A stretch of DNA of 64,000 nucleotides from Stenotrophomonas maltophilia (GCF_003970865.1 NZ_RXLZ01000005.1:51362-115361); one strand, 5' to 3'; positions 49,930 to 58,535 are shown, counted from the first letter of the stretch. Notes: generated by a model not told the origin, from the sequence alone. Numbers and translations are program-made.

Positions 49930-52803
49930 ATGAAGTATTCGAAGTTGAGCCTGGCCCTGGCCGGGCTGATGGGCGTTGGCGCCATCGCGGCAGCTGATGA
50001 CGTCATGGCAATGAGTTATCACGTGCAGGACGATCGCGTCTTCCTCAGCGGCGGCGTCACCGTCGCCGATGTGGTGGCGCTGCCCGCACTGCTGGCCAAG
50101 GCGCAGGCTGAAGGCCGTCCGATCCGCGAAGTCGTGCTGCGCACGTCCAACGGTGGCGCGCTGATCGCCGGCGAGTGGCTGCAGGCGGTGATCCGTACCC
50201 AGGGCCTGGACACCATCGTGTCCGGCCACTGCATTTCGTCCTGCTCGATCATGCAGTCCGGTGGCGTCAACCGTTACCTCGGCGGCGATCTGCCGCTGGT
50301 CGACTCGGTGCAGATCCACGCGGCCAGCAGCGGCGGCAAGGTGATCTACACACCGTCGCCGCGCATGACCCAGATCTATACCGGCAACTACGGTGGTGGC
50401 ATGGATGCGGGCCTGTTGCACAAGGCCATGTATGAAGTGGTGCAGCCCAATGGCCTGCTGGTATTCCGCGACCCGGCGCGTACCACGGGTACGTCGGTCA
50501 CCTTCGATCCGGATGGCAGTGGGAGCAAGCTGGAGTCATTCCCGGGCCAGGACATCCGCAGCAACAGCATCATCAACACGGCGGGCTATCGCGATCCGGG
50601 CGACACCCTTCGTGTCACCAGCAACGTCAGCGGCGACATCAACCCGGGCTACCTGCGCACCGCGCGCCAGCTGCAGGCCTTCGTCGACGACGATTTCGCG
50701 CGCTGGAGCACCGATTGGGCCAGCACCTACATCAACTATGCGGTGAGCCTGTACAACTTCTCCACGCGTGGGCCGGACGGTATCGGCGCGCAGTCGTTGC
50801 AGCAGCTGCTCGCCGACCCCGACCTCCAGGATGAACTGCGCGGCCAGCTGCGGCTGGCTGATCTGGATGCCTCGACCCTGGCCAACTCCGCCGGCGTAAT
50901 CCGTGTCAGCAATGGCGCCACCTGGCGCACCGCTGAAACCACCGGCGCCGATTTCATGCTGGTCGACAACGGCACCATCGCACTGGAGGGCGGCGCGCTG
51001 CGTACCCCAGAGCTGCGGGTGATGCCGGGCAGCATCGTGGTTGGCCATGGCGATATCGCATCGGTCGGCACCGACAGCGATGCGCTGCTGGGTGGCACCG
51101 GCCCGTCCTACCGCGAAGATGGCTTCAACCGCCTGCGCGTGTTCGGCACGCTGATGCCGCGCGGTGGGGATCTGGTGACCCACGGCTACGTCAACATCAT
51201 GCCCGGCGGGCAGGTGCTGTTCGATGTTACCGAAACCGGTGGTACTGGCAATGGCCGCCTGCGCGTCGGCAGCTTCTACGATGGCGGCACCGAGGAGGGC
51301 GCGCTGGTGATCGCGCAGGGCGCACACCTGGCGTTGAACGTCGCCCAGGGCTTCTATGCCGGTGCCTACCGCCGCGATCTGGTGGAAGGGCCGATCTACC
51401 AGGGGGGCTTCCAGGATGTCGTGCGGCTGGGGGACGCCGGCTACAGTGCCAGCATCACTGCCGGTGAAGTGTTCCGCCCGCGCCACAATTCGCTGCTCAG
51501 CTTCAACGTCAACCAGACGGCCGATGGCCTGTGGCTGACCGCCAACCCCGGCTTTGACCAGCTGGGCCTGTTCGCCAACGGTACGTCCGGCGATGGCCTG
51601 GGCCGCGCGCTGGCCGCTGCATCGGACCGCCAGGACAGCGGCCTGAAGTCGCTGCTGGGTGCGCTGCAGTTCGCTGACCGTGATGTGATCGCACAGCAGG
51701 CCGGTGCTCTGCGCGGTGATGCGCACGCCAGCCTGCGACTGGCCGACACTGCACTGGTAGGCAGCATCGGCAACGTCGTGCAGCAGCACCAGTCGGCCAT
51801 GCGCAGCGGCGGTGATGCCGATGGCCTGGCCTCGCAGGTGGCGCAGTCGGTCTCCTCCCAGCCGGGCATGCGCCATGGCAGCCTGTTCAACCAGCTGGCG
51901 ATGCACCTGGTCGAGCCGGCCTCGGGCAGTGTTGCGGGCAGCGGTGATGCTGGACGCAGCCATGGCATCTGGGCACGTGGTTTCGCCAGTCATGGCCGCA
52001 TCGATGCTGACGGCGGCGTGGCCGGCCTGAGCCACAGCATTGGTGGCATCGTGGTCGGTGCCGACACCCGCGTGGCCGATGACCGCGTCACCCTGGGCGT
52101 CAGCGTGGCAGCGGCCGACATGTCGACCAAGGCCAGTGATGGCTCCGGGTTCACCGGTGATGTGCGCGCGCTGGACGTCGGCGGCTACCTGGATGCGACG
52201 TACTCGCGGGGCTACCTGTCGGCGGCGGTGCGCTACACCGATCTGCGCCACGATACCCGTCGCAGCATCGGCGGTATCGATGGCCTGCAGCAGCCGCTGC
52301 GTGCCAAGTACAGCAACGATGCGATCTCCGCACGAGTGGAGCACGCGTTCTCGTTCACCACCGGCAAGGGCGTGGTGATCCAGCCGTTGCTGCCGGTGGT
52401 GGACTACGCGCGTACTTCGGCCACCCGCTTCAACGAAGGGCAGGGTGCCGGTGCGCTGGTTGGCCGCAGCGGCAGCCTGGAGAGCATCCGCGTGGGTGCG
52501 GGCCTGCAGCTGTTCAAGACCTTCGAGGGCAACAATGGCGAGCGCATCACCCCGCGCGCCCGGGTGGTCTGGCAGAAGGAACTGGGCGATTCGCAGGCCC
52601 GCTACAGCACCGGCTTCGCGGCTGCGCCGGATCTGGTGTTTGGCGCCAGCAGCCAGAGCGTGGGCGAGCAGGTGCTGGCCTGGAACCTGGGTGTGACCAG
52701 CCGCGCCAGCGAGCGCCTGTCGATCATGGCCGACTACGTGGGCGAGCGCCGCGACGGGCAGATCCAGAACGGCGTGATGCTGGGTCTGGGCTACAGGTTC
52801 TAA
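49930..52803 (+). CDS. Autotransporter with a Clp/crotonase-fold N-terminal passenger domain
   Basis: A 957-residue outer-membrane autotransporter. The signal peptide is MKYSKLSLALAGLMGVGAIA. Residues 35-200 resemble the periplasmic Clp-fold family (COG3904 type): VLRTSNGGALIAGEWLQAVI, TQGLDTIVSGHCISSCSIMQ and LVDSVQIHAASSGGKV, a S-x-G/S-C-x-S-x-C layout. The middle is a beta-helix-like passenger (GDIASVGTDSDALLGG, GYVNIMPGGQVLFDVTETG). The last 270 residues form a C-terminal beta barrel (GIWARGFASHGRIDADGGVA) ending in YRF. The start follows GAGAGAGAACGC. It is divergent from the FecI-type sigma gene and may respond to it. Confidence 0.85.
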   Translation: MKYSKLSLALAGLMGVGAIAAADDVMAMSYHVQDDRVFLSGGVTVADVVALPALLAKAQAEGRPIREVVLRTSNGGALIAGEWLQAVIRTQGLDTIVSGHCISSCSIMQSGGVNRYLGGDLPLVDSVQIHAASSGGKVIYTPSPRMTQIYTGNYGGGMDAGLLHKAMYEVVQPNGLLVFRDPARTTGTSVTFDPDGSGSKLESFPGQDIRSNSIINTAGYRDPGDTLRVTSNVSGDINPGYLRTARQLQAFVDDDFARWSTDWASTYINYAVSLYNFSTRGPDGIGAQSLQQLLADPDLQDELRGQLRLADLDASTLANSAGVIRVSNGATWRTAETTGADFMLVDNGTIALEGGALRTPELRVMPGSIVVGHGDIASVGTDSDALLGGTGPSYREDGFNRLRVFGTLMPRGGDLVTHGYVNIMPGGQVLFDVTETGGTGNGRLRVGSFYDGGTEEGALVIAQGAHLALNVAQGFYAGAYRRDLVEGPIYQGGFQDVVRLGDAGYSASITAGEVFRPRHNSLLSFNVNQTADGLWLTANPGFDQLGLFANGTSGDGLGRALAAASDRQDSGLKSLLGALQFADRDVIAQQAGALRGDAHASLRLADTALVGSIGNVVQQHQSAMRSGGDADGLASQVAQSVSSQPGMRHGSLFNQLAMHLVEPASGSVAGSGDAGRSHGIWARGFASHGRIDADGGVAGLSHSIGGIVVGADTRVADDRVTLGVSVAAADMSTKASDGSGFTGDVRALDVGGYLDATYSRGYLSAAVRYTDLRHDTRRSIGGIDGLQQPLRAKYSNDAISARVEHAFSFTTGKGVVIQPLLPVVDYARTSATRFNEGQGAGALVGRSGSLESIRVGAGLQLFKTFEGNNGERITPRARVVWQKELGDSQARYSTGFAAAPDLVFGASSQSVGEQVLAWNLGVTSRASERLSIMADYVGERRDGQIQNGVMLGLGYRF

Positions 52804-52901
52804 GCGGCACGTGGCACCGGCGATGCCTGCATCGCCGGTGCCATCCCCAGAGGGCGCGTTGCTGCGGTATGGTCGGCGTGGCATTCCACCCAGGCCCGTC
52901 C

Positions 52902-53906
52902 ATGCAGATCGCCGTCTTCAGCGCCCGCCCTTATGATCGTCGTTTCCTTGAGGAAGCCAACCAGCGCGATGCCGCTGGAAAGGGCTTTGCGTTCGTCTAT
53001 TTCGATGCCGCGCTGGATGTGCATACGGCTGCACTGGCGCAGGATTGCGCTGCGGTCTGCGTGTTCGTCAACGATCGACTTGATGCGCAGGTGCTGCGCG
53101 CGCTGCACACGTTGGGTGTGCGGGCCGTGCTGCTGCGCTGTGCGGGCTTCAACAATGTGGATCTGGGGGAGGCGAAAGCACTGGACCTGTTCGTCGCGCG
53201 TGTGCCGGCCTATTCCCCCGAAGCGGTGGCCGAGCATGCACTGGCGCTGGTGATGACCCTCAACCGCCAGACCCATCGCGCCTACAACCGCGTGCGCGAG
53301 GGCAACTTCATGCTCGATGGCCTGCTCGGGCGCACCCTGCATGGGCGCACGGTCGGCATCGTCGGTACCGGCAAGATCGGCCTGGCTACCGCACGCATCT
53401 TCAAGGGCATGGGCTGCACGGTGCTGGGGCATGACCCGTATCCGTCGCCGGCCTTTGCCGGCGTGGGCGACATGGTTGGACTGGATGAACTGCTGGCGCG
53501 CGCCGACATCGTGTCGTTGCATTGCCCAGTGACGCCCGATACCCAGCACCTGATCAATGATGCGTCGCTGGCGCGGATGAAGCCAGGCGCGATGTTGGTC
53601 AACACCTCGCGCGGCGGGTTGGTCGATACCCATGCGGTGATCCGTGCGCTGAAGTCGCGGCGGCTCGGCCATCTGGCCATCGATGTCTACGAGCAGGAAA
53701 GCGCGCTGTTCTTCCAGGACCTGTCTGGCGAGATCATCGACGACGAGGCCTTCCAGCGCCTGATGACCTTCCCCAACGTGCTGGTGACCGGCCACCAGGG
53801 CTTCTTCACCGTCGAGGCGCTGCAGGAGATCTCGGCGATCACGCTGGGGAATCTGCAGGATTTCGCGACCGGGCGGGTGTGCGCCAACCGGGTAGAGGCG
53901 AGCTGA
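52902..53906 (+). CDS. 2-hydroxyacid dehydrogenase (D-lactate dehydrogenase type)
   Basis: A 334-residue NAD-dependent enzyme. It starts MQIAVFSARPYDRRFLEEAN. The NAD-binding fold has GRTVGIVGTGKIGLATARIF (G-x-G-x-x-G); catalytic residues appear as RCAGFNNVDL, NTSRGGLVDTHAV (Arg) and the Asp/Glu plus His region AIDVYEQESALFFQ and TGHQGFFTVEAL. The phrase V-D-L-x-x-A in the N-terminal half and VTGHQ.FFTxEAL closely match D-lactate dehydrogenases (LdhA). It reduces pyruvate to D-lactate or a similar 2-oxoacid. Its own promoter is probable; a REP-free 100-base gap precedes it. Confidence 0.9.
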   Translation: MQIAVFSARPYDRRFLEEANQRDAAGKGFAFVYFDAALDVHTAALAQDCAAVCVFVNDRLDAQVLRALHTLGVRAVLLRCAGFNNVDLGEAKALDLFVARVPAYSPEAVAEHALALVMTLNRQTHRAYNRVREGNFMLDGLLGRTLHGRTVGIVGTGKIGLATARIFKGMGCTVLGHDPYPSPAFAGVGDMVGLDELLARADIVSLHCPVTPDTQHLINDASLARMKPGAMLVNTSRGGLVDTHAVIRALKSRRLGHLAIDVYEQESALFFQDLSGEIIDDEAFQRLMTFPNVLVTGHQGFFTVEALQEISAITLGNLQDFATGRVCANRVEAS

Positions 53907-53956
53907 GCCGGATGGATTGACCGCCGGGGCGCCCAGCCCGTAAAATCGCGGGCTCC

Positions 53957-54032
53957 GCCGGAATAGCTCAGTTGGTAGAGCGGCGCATTCGTAATGCGTA
54001 GGTCGCAGGTTCGACTCCTGTTTCCGGCACCA
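53957..54032 (+). tRNA. tRNA-Thr (anticodon CGT)
   Basis: A complete cloverleaf: acceptor GCCGGAA/TTCCGGC, D arm GCTCAGTTGGTAGAGC, anticodon stem GCGCA/TGCGT with loop TTCGTAA (anticodon CGT, reading ACG), T arm GCAGGTTCGACTCCTGT. The 3' CCA is encoded. It is the last core gene before the accessory region. Confidence 0.97.
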
Positions 54033-54041
54033 GTTGCAATG

Positions 54042-54071
54042 AAAAGCCCCGGCCTTGGTCGGGGCTTTTTG
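54042..54071 (+). terminator. Terminator after tRNA-Thr
   Basis: AAAAGCCCCGGCCTTGGTCG followed by GGGCTTTTT: a GC stem and T run just after the tRNA. Confidence 0.85.
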
Positions 54072-54078
54072 TGCTTTG

Positions 54079-54139
54079 GTAGCGCCGGGCCATGCCCGGC
54101 GGAATGCCGGCCCCAGTAGTGCCAGCCCATGGCTGGCAG
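54079..54139. repeat. Two REP-like palindromes
   Basis: GTAGCGCCGGGCCATGCCCG (54079-54102) and GTAGTGCCAGCCCATGGCTG (54116-54139), both with the GTAG head, lie in the gap after the tRNA. The first is a GCCGGGC-type, the second a GCCAGCC-type stem. Confidence 0.65.
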
Positions 54140-54282
54140 CCCCTAATTTCCGAATCTCGCGGCCAGCCCGGCTTCCCAGGCGCTTAGCGCCGCGCCCTGT
54201 TCCCGATCTGGAAACCGCACCCGGCCATTCCTGTGTTATGAATACACGGCCTTGCTTCAAGGCACTTTCAGGGATTGGAAGG

Positions 54283-55278
54283 ATGCGCAGGTTCGGGGGA
54301 ACTGCAGGCGGTGTGTCGACCCGCTTCAGGAGGATTGAACGAGTTCGGAAGCTGGGGGCATTGGGCGCCTGGCTGTGCTGCGTGCTGCTCGTTGGCCTTG
54401 GCGTGTCGCCAGCCGCAATCGCCCAGACGACGGTCACTTATATCCACACCGATGCGTTGGGCTCGGTCGTAGCCGAGAGCGATGCCAACGGCAAAGTGAT
54501 CAAGCGCTATGACTACGAGCCGTACGGTGCCGTGGTGGGTGGTCAGGTCACGGACGGACCTGGGTATACCGGGCATGTGAGCGATGCGGCCACCGGGCTG
54601 AGCTACATGCAGCAGCGGTACATGGATCCGCAGCTGGGTGTGTTCCTATCGGTGGATCCTGTGACGGCGTATGAGCAGCCGGTTGGGCAGTTCAATCGGT
54701 ATCGGTATGCGAACGGGAATCCGTACACCTACGTAGATTCTGATGGAGAAGCCGGAAAAGTTGCATGGCTCGTCAGGCTCACCGCAAACCAGGTCCATAA
54801 GATTGCACGACTGACTCAGGAGCAGGCCGTCAGTGCGCGCCGGGCGCAGCAGAACGTGATAGCGGACAGAAGACAAGTAGCGAGGCAGATTGAGACATCC
54901 GCACACGGGGCGGAGGGCCAGCTCAAACATGTGGGCCATGAACTAGAGGGGGGCGGCAAAGGACTTCCGCATTACCAGACAGAGAGCGTAAGGGGACACT
55001 CCTTCTGGGGTAAGGTCAGCGTCGGCGCACTAGCTCTGGCCGGTACGCTTGAGCAAGTTGCTGATTCGGCAGAGTACATCCCTGACCCGGTTCCTAGACC
55101 TGCTGAGCAGTCTGATATTGCAAGATGGAATGGCACTATGAGTGCGATCAGCGAGAAGACTGGCCTGCCTATGCCGGGCGTAAAGATGGGCGAGGATGGT
55201 GGATTTCAGGGTTATTTTCGAGTTGACGGAAGGCTTGATTCTAAAAGGCTGGATCAAGAGCTGAGCAAGGGGAGATAG
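54283..55278 (+). CDS. Short secreted RHS-core protein with variable C-terminus (candidate polymorphic toxin)
   Basis: A 331-residue protein. The N-terminus (MRRFGGTAGGVSTRFRRIER, then LGALGAWLCCVLLVGLGVSP) is a signal-like segment. Residues 45-155 match the RHS core tip: YIHTDALGSVVAESDANGKV, YDYEPYGAVVGG, GYTGHVSDAATGLSYMQQRY and RYRYANGNPYTYVDSDGE. From there the sequence is unlike RHS and may be the toxin module: KGLPHYQTESVRGHSFWGKV and an Ala/Glu-rich end. Full RHS proteins exceed 1400 residues, so this is a tip only. A start at 54238 (ATG, 15 codons earlier) is possible; 54283 has GGAAGG abutting. Confidence 0.7.
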   Translation: MRRFGGTAGGVSTRFRRIERVRKLGALGAWLCCVLLVGLGVSPAAIAQTTVTYIHTDALGSVVAESDANGKVIKRYDYEPYGAVVGGQVTDGPGYTGHVSDAATGLSYMQQRYMDPQLGVFLSVDPVTAYEQPVGQFNRYRYANGNPYTYVDSDGEAGKVAWLVRLTANQVHKIARLTQEQAVSARRAQQNVIADRRQVARQIETSAHGAEGQLKHVGHELEGGGKGLPHYQTESVRGHSFWGKVSVGALALAGTLEQVADSAEYIPDPVPRPAEQSDIARWNGTMSAISEKTGLPMPGVKMGEDGGFQGYFRVDGRLDSKRLDQELSKGR

Positions 55279-55282
55279 GCTT

Positions 55283-55663
55283 GTGAGATTCTATGAGTTC
55301 ATGGTTGAAGGGATCTTTGTTCGAGCGTCTGGCCTCGGGGCTGATGTTGGCGGATTCCAAGCGACGTTTTTCATCAAGTCATCGAATGTTGCGACTGCAG
55401 TTGATCGCATGCGGTGGGTACTTTTGGATCGTATGGGTTCACATTTCGTATCGACTATTGAGATGGGATTATTCAGAACATATTTTTCAATACGTGACGT
55501 TTGGGAAATTTCTGAAGGGAGGATGTTTGAATTCGAAGGGCGTGACCTGGGTTTTACTTTTTTTAGGATAGGCAAGGTTGAGCGCATGTGTCTTGCGTTC
55601 CGGCGTATGCTGCTTAGGATCTTTCGGCCGCAGCGGGTGTTTTTCCCGCGCCGGAACGCTTAG
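55283..55663 (+). CDS. Small uncharacterised protein; candidate immunity protein of the RHS-tip toxin
   Basis: A 126-residue protein with a GTG start four bases after the RHS gene and GGAGA upstream. It begins MRFYEFMVEGIFVRASGLGA. Its DNA is far more AT-rich than the core genome. Residues are aromatic- and arginine-rich (MLLRIFRPQRVFFPRRNA at the end). A small gene directly after an RHS tip is the usual position of an immunity gene; nothing else supports the role. No membrane helix or signal is evident. Confidence 0.6.
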   Translation: MRFYEFMVEGIFVRASGLGADVGGFQATFFIKSSNVATAVDRMRWVLLDRMGSHFVSTIEMGLFRTYFSIRDVWEISEGRMFEFEGRDLGFTFFRIGKVERMCLAFRRMLLRIFRPQRVFFPRRNA

Positions 55664-55862
55664 ATGTGGGCTGTGATGCACTGATTTGGGCTGGATGTAT
55701 CCAGCAAGAATGTGGCGGCGTTCGAAGGATTTGCCTTGATTTGCATTTTCCCGCGACGATTGAGAGCGCACGAATTTCTTGGTCGCGGACGATCCTCATC
55801 CAAACACCGCCTCGCATCCTGTCCTAAGTTGGACTTATCGCCACTTACGGACGCTCCGCCCA
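55664..55862. other. Leader of the integrase gene, candidate left attachment region
   Basis: No gene is visible in these 199 bases. The stretch is moderately AT-rich and includes CGCCTCGCATCCTGTCCTAA just before the integrase. I could not find an exact direct repeat of the tRNA-Thr 3' end here or elsewhere in the window, so the attachment site is not located. Confidence 0.3.
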
Positions 55863-57065
55863 ATGTCATCCGCCCTCACCAAACGAATCGTTCTTACTGC
55901 TGCGCCCAGGGATCGTCCCTATGAGCTCAGAGACGCTCAGGTTCGTGGTCTGATACTTCGCGTGCAGCCCTCAGGGCACAAGGCTTGGATCGTTACCTGG
56001 GCGCACGGTAAGCGTCGTACCTTAGGGTCGGTAGAGCACCTGACTCTCGACCAAGCTCGAGACCAAGCTCGGCAAGCAGTCGCTGAGTACGTTCAGTCCG
56101 GGTTGCCCGCGCTTGCGAAGACCAAGCCCACCAGTTGCACGCTGGAAACGTTGCTCAATGATCACTTCGAGCCTTGGGCGGTGGCTGAGCTCAAGGGTGG
56201 TCGTCAGTACCCAGACCGCATCCGATCGGTGTTCCCGTGGCTGCTGCGTCGTCAGATCATCGAAATTGACGTGTCCACAATGGAGCGCTGGTGGCGCGGA
56301 CGTGTCACTGGCCCTGATGCCGTCACCAAGGCTACCGCAGCGCGCGACTTTGCTTGCCTGCGTTCTGCCTTGTCGCGGGCGGTTGAGTGGAAGCTGATCG
56401 AGACTAACCCCTTGATGGGCATGCGTCAGCGATCAGCAGCGAGCCGTAAGGTCGTGCGGTTCCTGTCCCCGGATGAAGAGGCGATGCTCCGGGCCGCGCT
56501 GGCAGCGCGCGATCTAGCTGGGGTCGAGGGCAGGGCGAACGCCAATGCTGCTCGTCGCCGGTATCGGCAGGTGGTTCTGCCTGATTTGCCGATGGACGGG
56601 TACGTCGATCACCTGACCCCGGTGGTTCTTACAGCCATTAATACCGGTATGAGACGTGGTGAGCTGTTGTCGATGAGCTGGGCTGACATCAACTGGGAAG
56701 CAAAGATGCTGACGATCCAGGCGGAGAACGCCAAGTCCGGTAGGCAACGTCATATCCCGCTAAACGTCGAAGCCATGGAAGTCCTGCAGCGTTGGGCAGG
56801 GCAAGTAGGCGAGCGACGTGCGGGCAAGGTTTTCGACGTAACCGACATCAAGAAGGGGTGGGGCAAACTCATAGCCGATGCCCGCATTGAAGAGTTCCGC
56901 TTCCATGATCTGCGCCATCATTTCGCATCACGCTTGGTGCGGGCAGGGGTGGACCTGAACACCGTGCGGGAGCTCTTGGGACACGCAGACATCACCATGA
57001 CTCTTCGCTACGCCCACCTGGCCCCGGACACCCTGGCGGCGGCAGTTGCCAAGCTGGCGGCGTGA
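55863..57065 (+). CDS. Tyrosine-type site-specific recombinase (integrase)
   Basis: A 400-residue phage- or island-type integrase. The N-terminus (MSSALTKRIVLTAAPRDRPY, then LRDAQVRGLILRVQPSGHKA) is the DUF4102-like arm-binding region. The catalytic domain shows INTGMRRGELLSMSW (Arg), AKSGRQRHIPL (Lys), HDLRHHFASRLV (His-x-x-Arg), LLGHADITMT and the nucleophile in LRYAHLAPD. All expected residues are present, so it should be active. It lies at the left end of the island and points into it. Confidence 0.93.
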   Translation: MSSALTKRIVLTAAPRDRPYELRDAQVRGLILRVQPSGHKAWIVTWAHGKRRTLGSVEHLTLDQARDQARQAVAEYVQSGLPALAKTKPTSCTLETLLNDHFEPWAVAELKGGRQYPDRIRSVFPWLLRRQIIEIDVSTMERWWRGRVTGPDAVTKATAARDFACLRSALSRAVEWKLIETNPLMGMRQRSAASRKVVRFLSPDEEAMLRAALAARDLAGVEGRANANAARRRYRQVVLPDLPMDGYVDHLTPVVLTAINTGMRRGELLSMSWADINWEAKMLTIQAENAKSGRQRHIPLNVEAMEVLQRWAGQVGERRAGKVFDVTDIKKGWGKLIADARIEEFRFHDLRHHFASRLVRAGVDLNTVRELLGHADITMTLRYAHLAPDTLAAAVAKLAA

Positions 57066-57070
57066 GAGCG

Positions 57071-57475
57071 CTAGCCCCTCTGCGTTCCAGCCAAACGCTC
57101 GAGCTCTTCCCGCATCCTTTGGCGCTCCGCAGAGGGAAGCTTGGCGAACGCCAAGATCGCCGCAGCTAGGTCATCGTCCTCGGCGAACAGGTAGGCGACC
57201 GGTACATCCAAGGCCTTGGCCAACTCTGCAGCCTTGGTCATGTCGGCTTGGTTTCGTTCGCGCTCGTACCTGTTGATCAGCACGGCACCCCGGTTCTTGT
57301 CCTGATCCTTATCCACCAGCGCCCCCAGCGCGCGCTGGGACAGCCCGCGCAGTGCTCGAGCTTCGGAGAGCCGCTTGGAAAACGTTGCAGTAATGACAGT
57401 GGGCGAGGGCACGCGGAGGTAACGGTCTGTGAACCTGCAGCAGCATGGGCCATATACCTGATCAGTAGAAGTCAT
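57071..57475 (-). CDS. Helix-turn-helix transcriptional regulator (phage repressor-like)
   Basis: A protein of about 134 residues. The XRE-type helix-turn-helix runs from TFSKRLSEARALRGLSQRAL through NRYERERNQADMTKAAELAK to DVPVAYLFAEDDD; the C-terminus (ILAFAKLPSAERQRMREELE) is helical. The start is unsure: ATG at 57475 (MTSTDQV) is used because an upstream ATG at 57481 sits inside a palindrome. It is convergent with the integrase and divergent from the next gene, the usual layout of an island or prophage master regulator. Confidence 0.75.
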   Translation of the reverse strand: MTSTDQVYGPCCCRFTDRYLRVPSPTVITATFSKRLSEARALRGLSQRALGALVDKDQDKNRGAVLINRYERERNQADMTKAAELAKALDVPVAYLFAEDDDLAAAILAFAKLPSAERQRMREELERLAGTQRG

Positions 57476-57477
57476 TA

Positions 57478-57493
57478 CCATATCAGTATATGG
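57478..57493. promoter_or_regulatory. Candidate repressor operator
   Basis: CCATATCAGTATATGG is a palindrome with six-base arms and a four-base centre. It lies directly before the HTH gene start and about 70 bases upstream of the next rightward gene, between the divergent pair. Confidence 0.45.
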
Positions 57494-57561
57494 CGTTGTG
57501 CGAGGTATGACTGGCCGCAAGGGGTGGCCGGGCCCGTCAGCGCTCAGTCGGGGACGTTGGG

Positions 57562-58095
57562 ATGAAGAACCGGATTACGCATGTTGCCGTCATGTCGTTG
57601 GTGCTGACGGCTGTTGTTCCCGGGCAGGTAGTGGCTCAACAACAGCGGTCATACGACCGTTTCAAGGATCGAACTTCCTACGAGGCCAAAGTGGAGCTAT
57701 CGGAGCTGTCCAAGACCAGCAGGGGCGTTTCTGTCAGCGTACGAAGCGTGGTAGACGGAGATCGCGCTGTAACGAAGTCGGACTCTTTCACCGTCTCGGC
57801 CATCCTCACCTTCAACATGTCCTATGACGTTCGCTGTGCCGGTACGAGCTTTGACATGCTCGTGGATGGAAAGGCTGTTTCGCTTCCCAGCGACATGCCC
57901 GCATTCAATCGATACGAGTACGCCATCCTTTCATTCGGCAAGAAGATGACCTTGGCAGAAGTAGGGGCCTTCACCGGTGCCAAGAGGATCGAGGTCCGGG
58001 TCTGCGATACCGAATACAGCCTGGACGATGAGCAACGCGCTGCATTGCGTGATCTGGTCAAGGGCGCTCAGGTGGGTAGTCCAACGGGTGGCTGA
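57562..58095 (+). CDS. Secreted protein of unknown function
   Basis: A 177-residue protein with a signal peptide (MKNRITHVAVMSLVLTAVVP, cleavage near VAQ-Q). The mature part has VSVSVRSVVDGDRAVTK and two pairs of cysteine-bearing stretches (SYDVRCAGTSFDML, EVRVCDTEYSLDDEQ) that might form a disulfide. I do not recognise the domain. It is the first rightward gene after the island repressor. Its composition is more AT-rich than core genes. Confidence 0.75.
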   Translation: MKNRITHVAVMSLVLTAVVPGQVVAQQQRSYDRFKDRTSYEAKVELSELSKTSRGVSVSVRSVVDGDRAVTKSDSFTVSAILTFNMSYDVRCAGTSFDMLVDGKAVSLPSDMPAFNRYEYAILSFGKKMTLAEVGAFTGAKRIEVRVCDTEYSLDDEQRAALRDLVKGAQVGSPTGG

Positions 58096-58135
58096 CGTCG
58101 GAAACCCCAGTGCATCCAATCATGGAGGAGAGAAC

Positions 58136-58477
58136 ATGCAAACCAGCGATCCAGCAACTAACCTTTATCAATGCCCGGCTTGCCGTGCTGCCATCCCCTC
58201 GGGTAGATCATCCGCGAAGTGTCCTAAGTGCTATGCGGACCTACCCAAGGCAATTATTGAATCGAATCGTGCGAGCGCGAACGCCCGGGAAGAGCGTGGC
58301 TCGACAGCGGCGTGTGTGGCATTGGGGCTAGTTGCACTCGCAATTGGGCTCTACTTCCTGATCAACCCCTCAGCAAGCGGTTACGGCAACATTGCCAACA
58401 TGCATGCGCTAGCAGTAGGGCAAGCACTGACCATCGCTGGGGCTGTGCTGCTGGGCTTGGGCATTCGCCCTCGCTGA
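58136..58477 (+). CDS. Small zinc-ribbon membrane protein
   Basis: A 113-residue protein with a strong GGAGGAG six bases before the ATG. The N-terminus has a zinc ribbon (YQCPACRAAIPSGRSSAKCP followed by KCYADLPK: C-x2-C and C-x2-C). Two membrane helices follow (AACVALGLVALAIGLYFLIN and VGQALTIAGAVLLGLGI). Function unknown. It lies 40 bases after the secreted protein gene and is likely cotranscribed. Confidence 0.78.
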   Translation: MQTSDPATNLYQCPACRAAIPSGRSSAKCPKCYADLPKAIIESNRASANAREERGSTAACVALGLVALAIGLYFLINPSASGYGNIANMHALAVGQALTIAGAVLLGLGIRPR

Positions 58478-58497
58478 GCAACTAGATTTGCCGCAAC

Positions 58498-58535
58498 CAG
58501 GCCCGCTGATGGCAACGTCAGTGGGCCTTTTTATG
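58498..58535 (+). terminator. Rho-independent terminator
   Basis: AGGCCCGCTGATGGCAACGT CAGTGGGCCT then TTTTAT: an 11-base stem with a T-rich tail behind the zinc-ribbon gene. Confidence 0.8.

Noticed and set aside
50536..52884. Minus-strand frame opposite the autotransporter
   Set aside because: Shadow; the plus-strand protein has signal, passenger and barrel.
53957..57065. Attachment site at the tRNA-Thr 3' end
   Set aside because: I searched by eye for a second copy of the T arm and acceptor (GGTTCGACTCCTGTTTCCGG) up to 64000 and found none.
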